From positions 1-64,000 of the forward strand of contig JBGSJV010000062.1 of assembly GCA_041741535.1 (NCBI GenBank): DNA of 64,000 nucleotides, given 5' to 3'. The notes beneath the pieces were generated by a model. It was given only the letters and a program-made list of their open reading frames with translations. It was not told where the DNA came from and searched no databases. A program made the translations under genes and the position numbers. How positions within the stretch are numbered: the first letter of the stretch is position 1; each line of letters begins with the position of its first letter. This DNA comes from M30B19 sp041741535 (GTDB lineage: Bacteria; Planctomycetota; Planctomycetia; Pirellulales; Pirellulaceae). Shown in pieces: positions 35,801 through 44,567 of the stretch.

Positions 35801-36954
35801 ATGTGCCGTGGGGCGAAGAGCAACCGAATGGTCTGCGCGCGGCGTGGGTGCTGGAGCCGAGCGCCGCGGAGCATCGCATCGGCGCGGCGATCAAAGCGCG
35901 GCTGCTCGTGCAGAATCGGGGACAAGTACCTGTCATGCTTCAAGTGCCGACGTGGCACCAGGGCTGGGTGAAGGCCAGCGACGCGAACGGCAAGGAGGTC
36001 GAAGCCTCGGGCCTCGAGTGGACGACAATGGCAATGCTCAATACCATTCGCTTAGGGCCGGGGGCTTATATCGAAATCAACACACCAGGCGTTGGCATCG
36101 GGCCGCGTGCGGGCATGGGGCCGTGGGCCGGGCCACGTGTTGGTTCGAATGTGCTCGCGAATCCAGGCGACGAACTGACGCTGACACACAGCCTGGTACC
36201 GCTCGACGGAAGCGAAGTCGGAATCAGCGAAGAGGATCCCCATGTCGCCGGGCCGGGCTGGTGGTTGGCTCACATCAAAGCACGACTCAGCCGCGAACTT
36301 CCATTGCCTGCGGATGCCGCCGAACGCACTCGCATGCTCGATCGCGCGGTCCGTGAACTTTTCGCCAGCGCGCCCACCACCGAAGAAACCGCTGCGTTCA
36401 TCGCCGACAAAACGCCCGAGGCAATCGATGCGTTGGCGAAGCGTCTTGCTGCACGTGTCGATGTTGTTTCGTTCAGCGGCAAACTGCCGACCGCCCCCGT
36501 GAAGTTCCGCGTGCTCGACGCCGCTGCGGACGTTGACAAGCAACCGCGCGTTGTGCTCGGCCCTGGTGAGTATCCACTGAGCACAGGGACGGCGGAGCGC
36601 GGTGCCGTAACATTGAAAATCGTCGGCAGGCCTGTGGATGACCGTCGGACAAATGACGCCCAGATTCTGTTCGAGGCGACTGAAGCGACTGGAAAACTTC
36701 CGCCTGACCCATACAAACTCGAAGTGCCTGATGGTTGGGGCACATGGGCCATCGTCTGCCGCCCGAGCGACGGATATTTCTATCTGCTGCACAAAGGAAC
36801 CGTTCGAAAGATCGATTACAGCAAGCCACGGGACGTCACCGACACACCTGCGAACGATCTGCCTGCCGAGTTTCGTGACGAAGTGAAGCGGCAGCTCGAC
36901 ATCCACGAAATCTCCGCCGCACAGCAGGCGGAAATTTTCGAGAAGCCAAGATGA
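32827..36954 (+). CDS. BlaR1-type M56 metalloprotease with a very long repeated C-terminal region
   Basis: 1375 residues against roughly 600 for BlaR1. The first ~400 form the M56 membrane protease: helices near the N-terminus, the zinc motif HELAH at 273-277 in LLHELAHIKRRDT, NPLVW, and a last helix at about 378-400. The usual penicillin-binding sensor is absent. Instead there are a domain resembling protein-of-unknown-function modules (about 400-555) and two near-identical repeats starting TAWG(K/N)EVGGLQAGLGF at about 557 and 719. A more distant third version (WGEEQPNGLRAAWVL) starts near 990. The first ~90 bases of the two repeats are almost the same, so the duplication is recent or homogenised. 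The tail may sense an envelope or cell-wall ligand and trigger cleavage of BlaI. Confidence 0.85.
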   Translation: MNRTLTLLVFAFGTSSLLLVDSALKGSVILLGAACLAVMLKRDSAAMRHLVWLVAIVAMLVIPVLSVLLPRWQVLPAWAAISQSSPAIDMPTRAVELPSSFEAPTAKSPEYFVPREFDEQGKAIGSSFHSEALEQSKLEAPQDNVGMDQATTAPSWSWMNVMPFLWSIGFGVLLMRFIAARWMLWSNEQRASVIAVSRCPHDARKPLQHEYDAAIVAAFETAHRQLGIRQRVQLLIDSERTIPVVWGILWFRLMLPESARQWSSEQLRSVLLHELAHIKRRDTLVQLLAQIACALHWFNPLVWFAAWRLHVERERACDNLVLAQGVRASAYAEHLLNVATKFTVARWASSCGLAMASHSPLESRLRAILSDRLNRRKVSTAIGTIGLLLGAGIAIPIAMLHAAADDWKPPSGAHVGSNEFSAYCVHDGKNASFVIAYQGFSGSSSAHDSDSKTRTWTDSGTITAKKPSITLSFHRTHTASDKLSITTAPFEATDLSKPALRPGEFGQKEYDLEKGRVFVLSDNGSVRQLDIATPIVTDEESLQQLAALIPATTEKAAFTAWGKEVGGLQAGLGFKAGEQRVYHHGETVNIVLRIRNVGKADVEFKHIRAFFVENPPAITDADGKPVQLPKYEAQGAHGPRSLTIAPGKEVELYEWKLDLRPSAPRLGRNIKFSTLYGTGKFNLQFERIVGRTSSNPQDPNPAFKDLATGKLELEVKEDLTAWGNEVGGLQAGLGFKAGEQRVYDHGETVSLVVRVRNVGQNDIKFKYYPTFLSENSPTVLDETGKRVSLRGNILHIVKREIPKEVNLAVGKEIELYERELRLAKGDEDADELKTRDIFPTGKFLIQHEQVIGNSTQASDKLDPTLEKLATGKLELEIKPVAAPSPMHKDAKALFEVWERFARTNGDIPGALVGELAASVKQFIKYNPTWETVPKLNEVLPRLDATHDWKPADAIALLDEVAGIQDSPLSPAPWKGTRNTIRHGDALPNKYADVPWGEEQPNGLRAAWVLEPSAAEHRIGAAIKARLLVQNRGQVPVMLQVPTWHQGWVKASDANGKEVEASGLEWTTMAMLNTIRLGPGAYIEINTPGVGIGPRAGMGPWAGPRVGSNVLANPGDELTLTHSLVPLDGSEVGISEEDPHVAGPGWWLAHIKARLSRELPLPADAAERTRMLDRAVRELFASAPTTEETAAFIADKTPEAIDALAKRLAARVDVVSFSGKLPTAPVKFRVLDAAADVDKQPRVVLGPGEYPLSTGTAERGAVTLKIVGRPVDDRRTNDAQILFEATEATGKLPPDPYKLEVPDGWGTWAIVCRPSDGYFYLLHKGTVRKIDYSKPRDVTDTPANDLPAEFRDEVKRQLDIHEISAAQQAEIFEKPR

Positions 36955-37872
36955 ACCATATGAACCCGTGGGGCAACGCTGGGAGGCATTTTTTCTGGCC
37001 AAACCAGGCTCGGACGGGCCGAAACAACCTTAGCCGGTGTGCGCGAGCCACCGGTTGGAGTGACATCTCATCCAGAAAAGGTCTGAAAGGCCGACACAAG
37101 TGCTGAGCGGTTCGTACACGCTTTCAAACTTGCGCTCCCACGAGATGAACTCGTGGGGGCGGTGCTTCGTCGAGTGTTGTTCTTGGGTACCGAGTGACCG
37201 AACTTGTGGGTGCGAACCGTTGCGGTCTCGGTAAGGGTTGGCTTGCTAAACACCACTGTCCCTCGACCGCTTCGTGCGCGTGGGGGTTCGTTCTAGCTTT
37301 CAAACTTGCGCTCCCACGAGATGAACTCGTGGGGGGCGATCGGGGTTTTCCGGCAAACCTGAACCCGGGGACACTCAACTTTCTAGTCCTCAACTTTCTA
37401 GTCTCGAAACAAAACTCGGGGACACACAACTTAGGGGCGAACCTACACGTGGCACACACGCGGGGACACACAGGACACCGTTGTCGCGGGCTATTGGTTG
37501 CCCTCGCCAGTTGACAAAGCATGGCCAAAACAAGGCCAAAACAACGCCAAAACGGCTGTGATTTTTCCGATTGGGGTGACTTTGCGGCCGATTTCGATTG
37601 ACCGGGGGGCTTGCGATGAAGTAAAATGCCGGTCCCGCCTTCATTCCGCTTGGCAAGTCGGGCCTTCCCAAACGACCGCTTCGACCGCTTGGTCCGTCCG
37701 GTCAACGGAGGGCTCGCTGGCTAGGTCCCGCCTTCCTTTATCCCTGCCTTCGACCGTGATCCAAGGTGGCTGATTCTGGCCTGTCCTAATTTCGGGGCAT
37801 GCCAAGGCAATAGCCGTCTGCCTGTATATTCGTTGTCCTACCGGATCATCCCACCGTCCCGTGAGCCCCTTG
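36955..37872. other. ~900-bp repeat-rich intergenic region
   Basis: 36974-37107 is a version of the multi-hairpin repeat, intact on the left and cut on the right. 37121-37160 and 37297-37336 are direct repeats of a ~39-bp unit starting CTTTCAAACTTGCGC and ending in the hairpin CCCACGAG-ATGAA-CTCGTGGG. 37368-37470 holds several GGGGACAC(A/T)CAAC motifs. A 193-codon minus frame (37124-37705) crosses all of these repeats and looks spurious. Confidence 0.7.
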
Positions 37873-39570
37873 ATGATTGTTGGCAAACCAAAATCGACGC
37901 CCTTGCTGACGTCCGATCAACTGCGCGAGCTGCGTCGGTTGCTGGGGGCTGGGCAGTCCGATGTCGATTTGGTCGATGTAGCCTTGGAGTTTGGCTTTGC
38001 CGACGATGTGGAACTGTTTCAAAGTCTGGCGCTGACTTTGGATCTACCGTTCATCCCGCCCGGCAAATTGCAAGCGGATGGGCAAAGTTGGGAAGTTGTA
38101 CCGGCCAAGCTGATTCACCGTCACGGTCTGTTCCCTCTGGCGATTGAAGACCAGACCCTGCGTTTGGCCGTCAGTGACCCGTTCAACATCGCAGCCTTGG
38201 ATGCGGTCGCTGCTGAAACGGGGCTCGGGGTATCGGCCGTGATCTGCGTTCCGGCCGAGCTAAATCGCCTGATCAAATCCCACCTGGGCGTTGGTGCCGA
38301 AACGATCGAAGGCTTGATCGCGGCTCAGAACGATGATGGGATCGTTTTGGACGATGACTTGTCGTTTGACGGTAGCGAAGACGCCGAGGCAGCTCAACAA
38401 GCTTCGGTGGTTCGGTTGGTCAACGAAATTCTGTCCGAGGCGATCGAGGCCCGCGCCAGCGATATCCACATTGAAGCGCAAGAGCGTGGCCTAAAGATTC
38501 GCTACCGCATCGATGGCGTGCTCCAAAAACAACCCGCCCCGTCAGAAATGAATCGCTTTCGCAATGCGATCGTTAGCCGCTTGAAGATCATGTCCCGGTT
38601 GAACATTGCAGAAAAGCGAATCCCGCAAGACGGTCGCATCAAGCTGCGAGTGGCTGGCCGTGAAATCGATATCCGGTTGTCGATTATTCCCATGCTGCAT
38701 GGCGAAAGCATCGTCATGCGTATCTTGGATAAGACCAACCTCAGTTTCTCGCTGCGGGACATCGGCATGCCCGAGCACATCTACGACACGTTTAGTCGTT
38801 TGATTCGCTTGCCGCACGGCATCGTTTTGGTGACCGGCCCCACGGGCTCCGGCAAGACAACCACGCTCTACAGCGCGCTCAACGAAATCAAAAGCGAAGA
38901 CACAAAGATCATCACTACCGAAGATCCGATCGAATACCAGTTGGAAGGCATCAATCAGATTCAAGTTCACGCCAAAGTTGGCCTAACGTTTGCCGCCAGT
39001 TTACGCAGTATCTTGCGGCATGATCCGGATGTTTGCTTGGTGGGCGAAATACGTGACTTGGAAACGGCCATCAACGCCACTCAAGCTTCGTTGACGGGTC
39101 ACTTGGTGTTTAGCACCTTGCACACGAACGATTCCGCGGGAGCGTTCATGCGACTTTGCGATATGGGCGTTGAACCATTTTTGGTCAGCTCCACGTTGGA
39201 AGGCATTATGGCCCAACGGCTCGTGCGACGTCTGTGCAAGGAATGTCGCGAGCCTTACGTTCCCGATCAAGAAGTTTTGCCTCCTGATTTTCCAAAACGA
39301 AAATTCGAGATGCTTGGGGGCCAGCTATGGCGACCCGTCGGTTGCCAGAAATGTCGTGGCAACGGCTACATCGGTCGAGTTGGTATTTACGAATTGTTGA
39401 CGGCCAATGAAGACATTCGTCGGTTGGCCAACGAACGGGCTTCAAGCAACGAAATCAAGAAAGTTGCCCGACGTTGTGGGATGACGACTTTACGTGATGA
39501 TGCGTGGACCAAAGCGTTAAACGGCATCACCTCCTTGGAAGAAGTCATGCGCGTGACGAAGGAGGATTAA
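37873..39570 (+). CDS. gspE: type II secretion ATPase GspE
   Basis: About 565 residues; the ATG at 37873 or the GTG at 37861 could start it. It powers pseudopilus assembly from the cytoplasmic side. The N-terminal MshEN-like domain spans about 20-150. The core includes the Asp and His boxes, Walker A GPTGSGKTTTLYSAL (about 320), Walker B LVGEIRDLETA, and a zinc-finger pair CKEC...CQKC near residues 455-495. PilB of type IV pili is the alternative, but the nine downstream gsp-type genes support T2SS. The ribosome binding site of gspF (AGGAGG) is embedded in the last codons. Confidence 0.92.
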   Translation: MIVGKPKSTPLLTSDQLRELRRLLGAGQSDVDLVDVALEFGFADDVELFQSLALTLDLPFIPPGKLQADGQSWEVVPAKLIHRHGLFPLAIEDQTLRLAVSDPFNIAALDAVAAETGLGVSAVICVPAELNRLIKSHLGVGAETIEGLIAAQNDDGIVLDDDLSFDGSEDAEAAQQASVVRLVNEILSEAIEARASDIHIEAQERGLKIRYRIDGVLQKQPAPSEMNRFRNAIVSRLKIMSRLNIAEKRIPQDGRIKLRVAGREIDIRLSIIPMLHGESIVMRILDKTNLSFSLRDIGMPEHIYDTFSRLIRLPHGIVLVTGPTGSGKTTTLYSALNEIKSEDTKIITTEDPIEYQLEGINQIQVHAKVGLTFAASLRSILRHDPDVCLVGEIRDLETAINATQASLTGHLVFSTLHTNDSAGAFMRLCDMGVEPFLVSSTLEGIMAQRLVRRLCKECREPYVPDQEVLPPDFPKRKFEMLGGQLWRPVGCQKCRGNGYIGRVGIYELLTANEDIRRLANERASSNEIKKVARRCGMTTLRDDAWTKALNGITSLEEVMRVTKED

Positions 39571-39575
39571 AGCCG

Positions 39576-40790
39576 ATGCCTGAATTTGCCTACACAGCGC
39601 GACAAGCCGACGGCCAAGTGGCCCGGGGAGTCATCACGGCCGATGACCGACGCCAAGCCTTGAGTAACCTGGCCAAACAATCGCTGACCCCTTTGCAAGT
39701 CAACGCCAAGTCGGGGTTCGATCTCAAATCATTCAAGTTGCCGTTCAAAAAGCGAGTGAGTGGTGACGTCATGGCGAGTACGCTCGCGCAGCTTTCCGAG
39801 TTGCTCGAGAATGGCGTGTCGCTGCTCGAATCATTGGATATTTTGGCGAAACAATCGACCAGCTCCGTCATGCAGGAAGTGCTCCTTCAGATTCGCAACG
39901 ATGTGGCGCAAGGCGTCAACATCGATCAAGCAATGTCCAAACACTCGGTGTTCGACGAATTGACGCTGTCGATGGTCCGCGCTGGAGCGGAAGGGGCTTT
40001 CCTGGAAGACGCACTCAAGCGGATTTCGATTTTCCTGGAACGTCGTGAAGAACTCAAAGGGAAGGTGACCGGAGCGTTGGCCTATCCGGCTTTTCTATTG
40101 GTCGGCGGATTGATTGTCACTGTCATTTTGATCGTGGTGTTTGTGCCACGATTCGAATCGCTGTTTAGCCGATTGGAAAAATCGGGCCAAGGACTGCCCG
40201 GTCCCACCGTCGTGCTCTTGGGCGTCAGCGATTTCCTACGGAGTTATGGCCTGTTGGTCATCCTGGCTGTTCTGGGTTCGGTAGTCGCTTTTGGACGCTG
40301 GGCCCAGACCGTTCAAGGTCGTTGGATTTTGGACGGGGTTCGTTTGAAGTTGCCCATCTTTGGCAAAATCCTGCACCATTCGGCCGTCGCCCGTTTCTGT
40401 CGCGTCTTGGGAACGTTGTTAACCAATGGGGTTCCCATCGTCAAAGCCTTGCAAATCAGCAGTTCGTCCACAGGCAACAAGCGGCTCGAACAAGCGATCT
40501 TGCGTTCCTGCGAGAACATCAAATCGGGCGAGACATTGTCGGCACCGCTGACCGCCAGCGGTTTGGTGCCACCGTCGGTGATGGCCATGATTCATGTGGC
40601 GGAACGGTCCAATACCTTGGATTCGGTGTTGATCCGGATCGCGGAACGAACGGAACTAAAAATAGAACAACAACTGGGAACAATGGTTCGTTTGATCGAA
40701 CCGCTGACTTTGGTTTTGATTGGGGGCTTGGTAACTTTTGTGTTGACAGGATTGCTGCTGCCGATTTTCGACATGAGCGCTGCAATTTAA
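39576..40790 (+). CDS. gspF: type II secretion inner-membrane platform protein GspF
   Basis: 404 residues from the ATG at 39576, preceded by AGGAGG. It forms the membrane platform that GspE turns. There are two T2SSF domains, each with a long polar helical part followed by membrane helices (AYPAFLLVGGLIVTVILIVVFV; LRSYGLLVILAVLGSVVAF; PLTLVLIGGLVTFVLTGLLLPIF). The conserved GEG-like turn reads VRAGAEGAFLEDAL in the first half and HVAERSNTLD in the second. It begins 5 bp after gspE. The reading frame is open further upstream, but that part lies inside gspE. Confidence 0.92.
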   Translation: MPEFAYTARQADGQVARGVITADDRRQALSNLAKQSLTPLQVNAKSGFDLKSFKLPFKKRVSGDVMASTLAQLSELLENGVSLLESLDILAKQSTSSVMQEVLLQIRNDVAQGVNIDQAMSKHSVFDELTLSMVRAGAEGAFLEDALKRISIFLERREELKGKVTGALAYPAFLLVGGLIVTVILIVVFVPRFESLFSRLEKSGQGLPGPTVVLLGVSDFLRSYGLLVILAVLGSVVAFGRWAQTVQGRWILDGVRLKLPIFGKILHHSAVARFCRVLGTLLTNGVPIVKALQISSSSTGNKRLEQAILRSCENIKSGETLSAPLTASGLVPPSVMAMIHVAERSNTLDSVLIRIAERTELKIEQQLGTMVRLIEPLTLVLIGGLVTFVLTGLLLPIFDMSAAI

Positions 40791-40818
40791 GTCCACCCAT
40801 TTTTTTGGAGAATGATCG

Positions 40819-41358
40819 ATGAAGATCACGTACAAACAAGTTCGAATTCGGGCAAGACGGCGTCAAGGTTTTAGCTTGGTCGAGTTGATGATCGTGCTGG
40901 CGATTCTCGTGTTGTTGGCTGGGTTGGTGTTGCCACGACTCTTGGGACAACAGAACAAGGCCGACATCAAAGCCACTCAAACACAGATCAGCAGTTTCAA
41001 ACAAGCCCTGCAAAACTACGCCATCGATGTTCGCTCGTTTCCCGATACGGAAGCAGGTCTCAACGCGTTGCTGACCAAACCGGAAAACGAGCAACACGCT
41101 CGCAAGTGGGACGGAAGCTATATCGAGGAGTTGCCGGCTGATCCGTGGGGCAACGCCTACAACTACGAATATCCCCCCAGCAAAGGCAGCAGCGACTTCC
41201 CAAATATTTGGTCCAATGGACCGGACGGTGAAAGTGGCAACGACGACGATATCAAGAATTGGACGGAGTCCGCCGAGGGTGATACAAGCGATGAGACATC
41301 CCCTAGCGACTCCAACCGTGACGCACGCGCCACCAACCGTCAAGACAATGACCTTTAG
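40819..41358 (+). CDS. gspG: major pseudopilin GspG
   Basis: 179 residues. Short basic leader, then the prepilin peptidase site QG^FSLVELMIVLAILVLLAGLVLP with Glu5. The GspG signature follows: TEAGLNALL, then LPADPWGNAYNYEYP and the calcium-loop region FPNIWSNGPDGESGNDDDIKNW, in which the Asp cluster fits calcium binding. This is the main subunit of the pseudopilus. The C-terminal ~25 residues (EGDTSDETSPSDSNRDARATN) extend past the usual end and overlap the next gene. Confidence 0.95.
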   Translation: MKITYKQVRIRARRRQGFSLVELMIVLAILVLLAGLVLPRLLGQQNKADIKATQTQISSFKQALQNYAIDVRSFPDTEAGLNALLTKPENEQHARKWDGSYIEELPADPWGNAYNYEYPPSKGSSDFPNIWSNGPDGESGNDDDIKNWTESAEGDTSDETSPSDSNRDARATNRQDNDL

Positions 41359-42334
41359 TCGGTTGTCGATAGCGACCATCGCGCGCGTCGCTACCGTCGC
41401 CAGACGGTGGATGGACGCGCGCCGACCACGGGCTGGCGCGCGTCGGTACGAAGTAGGTCATGCAGCGACCGTGGCCGATGTAGCTGCCTTTGCCAGACGG
41501 TGGACGGGGTCTCGATTCTCTCCGCGAAGCCATGGTTTTTCGCTGGTGGAGTTGATGATCGTGTTGGCGATTCTGGTCACGTTGGCTGCGATCGCCGTTC
41601 CCAACTTGCAACGCAGTTTTCAACGCAACGAAATCCGCGACGCGGGGCGATTGCTGCAGGAAACACTGGGCGAACTTCGACAAGAGGCCATGCAATCGGG
41701 CCGTCCCATCTACCTCCAGTTTGGCTGGGATTCCAAATCCCTGCGAGTCTTCCGCGATTCGGCGTGGCGACCAACAACTTCGGGGGCCTTCGGTGATACA
41801 TCGGGCGGCAATTCGACGACCACCAATCGCAGCAACGAATCGTTTGGTTCGAACCTGCAAACATCGGTTCAGGAAGGCCAAAGCGATGCTCCCGTGCTTG
41901 GCGACCTCGCCACCTCGGATAACGTCGACCGTGCTTGGGATAGTCAAGAGATCGAACTGGACACGGACGTTCGATTTCAATCGCGACCGGTCGAGATAAA
42001 CGCTGGTGAAGAACCTACGGCCCGACTAGAGTCGAATCAGAATGGCGCGGACAGAACCGCGCCCGCAAATACCAATCGCAGTGACGGTTCAGTGAGTGGA
42101 ACGGACCGCGGTTCTGGAGCAGCAGATTCAACGATCGATCGCGTCACCACTTGGTCCGCTCCGTTGGCTATTCTGCCTGACGGCAGTGTCGAAGAAATTC
42201 AGTTTTGGTTGGAGTTGGATCGGCGCTGGCAATGTCCGGTTTTGTTTCGCGGGTCCACGGGTCAATTGGAGATTGGCTCGGTTCAGACAGTCAGGGATTT
42301 GACGGAACAACCCCAGTCCCGAGAGTCGCTGTGA
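41348..42334 (+). CDS. gspH: minor pseudopilin GspH with a long leader
   Basis: The prepilin site HG^FSLVELMIVLAILVTLAAIAVPN is clear, and the following region (QETLGELRQEAMQSGRPIYLQFGWD) fits GspH/FimT. The ATG at 41348, which overlaps the gspG stop, gives a 63-residue leader, much longer than the usual 6-30. A GTG at 41471 would give 22 residues. The leader DNA (about 41390-41520) holds a direct repeat (GCCAGACGGTGGA at 41399 and 41498) and inverted GCGCGC segments, so a repeat seems to have been inserted between the genes. The C-terminal ~150 residues are Ser/Asn/Thr-rich and low complexity (GGNSTTTNRSNESFGSN), unlike the family. Confidence 0.8.
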   Translation: MTFSRLSIATIARVATVARRWMDARRPRAGARRYEVGHAATVADVAAFARRWTGSRFSPRSHGFSLVELMIVLAILVTLAAIAVPNLQRSFQRNEIRDAGRLLQETLGELRQEAMQSGRPIYLQFGWDSKSLRVFRDSAWRPTTSGAFGDTSGGNSTTTNRSNESFGSNLQTSVQEGQSDAPVLGDLATSDNVDRAWDSQEIELDTDVRFQSRPVEINAGEEPTARLESNQNGADRTAPANTNRSDGSVSGTDRGSGAADSTIDRVTTWSAPLAILPDGSVEEIQFWLELDRRWQCPVLFRGSTGQLEIGSVQTVRDLTEQPQSRESL

Positions 42335-42810
42335 ATCGTGCGGGTTTATCGCTGATGGAGGTGATCCTGGCCACATCGTTGCTGCTGGCGGCGACGGTGA
42401 CCGTAGGTCGCTTGGCTTATATCACGACACAAAATGCTCATCGTGCTGAAGACCGAGCCATTGCGATTCAGATTGCCGAGTATCAGATCCAGCAATTGCT
42501 TCTGGGGCAACAGCCCGTTCAGTCCAAACCGCGTGGGCCAGTCTTGGAACCCATTTCGGAGTTGGGCTCGACCGATACGGCAATTTCTCAGGAAATTCCG
42601 ACTCACCCTTGGGACGAGTGGCACGTTGCGTTGCGAGTCGAAGCGACCTCCGTTCCTCGGCTATACCAAGTACAAGTGGATGTCTTCCGCCTGCGTGAGG
42701 ATGCCGTGGCGAATACCGACATGGAATCGACGGCCGCCACATCCGAATCAAACTCCGCCGGAATTCTCTTTAGCTACTCGGTCGTCCGACTAGTACGAGT
42801 CAACCCATGA
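42331..42810 (+). CDS. gspI: minor pseudopilin GspI
   Basis: 159 residues from the GTG at 42331, which overlaps the gspH stop by four bases (GTGA). The short leader VNRAG is followed by LSLMEVILATSLLLAATVTVGRLAY, a class III pilin segment with Glu5. The C-terminal part contains PWDEWHVALRVEATSVPRLYQVQVDVFRL, consistent with the small alpha/beta domain of GspI. It should form the tip complex with GspJ and GspK. The ATG at 42355 is within the mature helix, so the GTG start is favoured. The stop overlaps the gspJ ATG. Confidence 0.82.
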   Translation: MNRAGLSLMEVILATSLLLAATVTVGRLAYITTQNAHRAEDRAIAIQIAEYQIQQLLLGQQPVQSKPRGPVLEPISELGSTDTAISQEIPTHPWDEWHVALRVEATSVPRLYQVQVDVFRLREDAVANTDMESTAATSESNSAGILFSYSVVRLVRVNP

Positions 42811-44567
42811 GTCGCGTTGACTCCCCTTCGTCGCAGGACTCTCCGTGTCGTCTCGAGTCGCACGACCATTCGCATCGCAGTCGTTTGGTGGATCGTCGCG
42901 TTCGGCACTCGTTGCTCGACTATCCTCGTCGATCCATCTCGGTTCGGTGTACTTTCAGACACGGGAACCAATCACGGACGGAGAAACATGGTTTCACGAT
43001 CGCCGAAGTGGTCATTGTTTCCGTCGTCTTGACGGTGCTGTTGGCCGCTGTTTGGAGCTTGTTTTCTCTTCAACAACGCACCCTGGAGCGTGGCCAACGA
43101 CTCAGTCGCCAATCTCGTGTGATGCTTGCGGTGCAACGCCTTTTCAAAGACGATCTAGCGCGCGCCGTCCTAACCCATTCCAGTGGCTCATCCCCAACGA
43201 CGGCCAAGGCTCCACAACCCGTTGAAACTCCCGATGAGACGAGTTTCGCTCGGTCGTTCGAGATTTCTGAAGCGACTGAGGATGCTCCTCTCGAACCTCT
43301 GGTCACACCCGAGTTTTTATTTGCGGGTGGAACCGATTGGTTGATCGTTGACGTCCATCGACCGGCGTATCAACGGGGAGCATTTGATCAAGCGAACACA
43401 ACGGGCGATGTTGACGCTGCGGTGTCGGTCTCCACACCGAATTCGAACGAAGCCTTTCTAAGCGAATCTGAAGCGTTGCCGACCGCGGCGTCGACACCTT
43501 TCGAGCGTGTCATCTACCTTTGGTTAACGGATGAAGAAATCGAATCGGTGACGGGGTTGGTTTTTGGTTATGAGGACCCGAGTCTCCGCGCAACTGAAAG
43601 ATTTGCGGGCGAGAATGCTCGTGATTCCGACGACGTGGGATTGGTGGCCGACCCCAGTTTTGTTGATAGTTCCGAAGCGGTAATGCCAACGCCGCGCCGA
43701 ACATTATTGCGGATCCGCACCGATTGGAGTTGGCCGCGAGAAAACGAAAACACCGGCACGACCTGGGACGAAGCCTTGGGCAACGACTCCGCGATCAATG
43801 ACTTGAGCGGCCTGAGTGATGAACTTGGCGGGTTAACCCCCGCGCGACAAGCTTGGCTGCGTCGCTTGTTGTGGTCGACGCGAAGTGCTTACCGCGAGTT
43901 TCACATGCAGGCCGGGTCCGCGGTTCGAGTGGGACAAGAAGCGACGGAAACCAACGACTTGACTTCAACCACGATGGAAGAGGATTCTTTTGCCGATGAT
44001 CCGAACAATGCCAGCGGCTCGTCACGGCTTCCTAACGATCCGTCCGCTCCGCAGCCAACGTTGCCAAATGCTCGCGAACCACAAGTCGATTGGTTTCCTG
44101 AAATCGCGGCCGGAAAATTTCAGTACTTCGATGGCACTCGGTGGCAAGATTCCTTTGCGACCCGCGACGATCAACCAGTGCCGTGGGCCGTGCGATTGGA
44201 ATTCGAACTTGACGCCGATCACTATCCCGGGCCCGTCGACCTCGAGAGTCCAAATCAAGATCAACGAGCGGGCGACGATTTGTTGCTCTCGATGGAGCCT
44301 CTTAATGACGAGGTGTCCCTCGACGATCCGACGAGCTCTTCTGCAAGTTTGTTGACGGTCCCGCGTCCCGAGTTTCCGCAGATGGTCGTATGGACGTACC
44401 GACAACGGGCCTCGCGTGGCTCTGGGGCCGACGATGGGTTGGCCACATCTTGGCGAGACGCGGAGCCCGGCAGTGAAAACACCAGCGAAGAATCGCTCGA
44501 GGCGAATTCCGATGAGTTCGCCGAGGCGTTTCGAACGACGGCTACTCCAGAAACAGGAGATCGTTGA
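42807..44567 (+). CDS. gspJ: minor pseudopilin GspJ-like, enlarged
   Basis: 586 residues from the ATG at 42807 (ATGA overlap with gspI). A 61-residue Arg/Ser/His-rich leader precedes the prepilin site HG^FTIAEVVIVSVVLTVLLAAVWSLF with Glu5. Family GspJ proteins are about 200 residues. Here the globular part is greatly expanded with acidic low-complexity linkers (for example ETNDLTSTTMEEDSFADDPNN), while GspJ-like pieces remain (LIVDVHRPAYQRG; FQYFDGTRWQDSF; PWAVRLEFELD). Assigned by gene order and the N-terminal helix. A later start would shorten the leader. Confidence 0.78.
   Translation: MSRVDSPSSQDSPCRLESHDHSHRSRLVDRRVRHSLLDYPRRSISVRCTFRHGNQSRTEKHGFTIAEVVIVSVVLTVLLAAVWSLFSLQQRTLERGQRLSRQSRVMLAVQRLFKDDLARAVLTHSSGSSPTTAKAPQPVETPDETSFARSFEISEATEDAPLEPLVTPEFLFAGGTDWLIVDVHRPAYQRGAFDQANTTGDVDAAVSVSTPNSNEAFLSESEALPTAASTPFERVIYLWLTDEEIESVTGLVFGYEDPSLRATERFAGENARDSDDVGLVADPSFVDSSEAVMPTPRRTLLRIRTDWSWPRENENTGTTWDEALGNDSAINDLSGLSDELGGLTPARQAWLRRLLWSTRSAYREFHMQAGSAVRVGQEATETNDLTSTTMEEDSFADDPNNASGSSRLPNDPSAPQPTLPNAREPQVDWFPEIAAGKFQYFDGTRWQDSFATRDDQPVPWAVRLEFELDADHYPGPVDLESPNQDQRAGDDLLLSMEPLNDEVSLDDPTSSSASLLTVPRPEFPQMVVWTYRQRASRGSGADDGLATSWRDAEPGSENTSEESLEANSDEFAEAFRTTATPETGDR

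Noticed and set aside
37124..37705. 193-codon minus-strand ORF
   Set aside because: Runs through two copies of the 39-bp repeat and GGGGACAC motifs; translation is low complexity.
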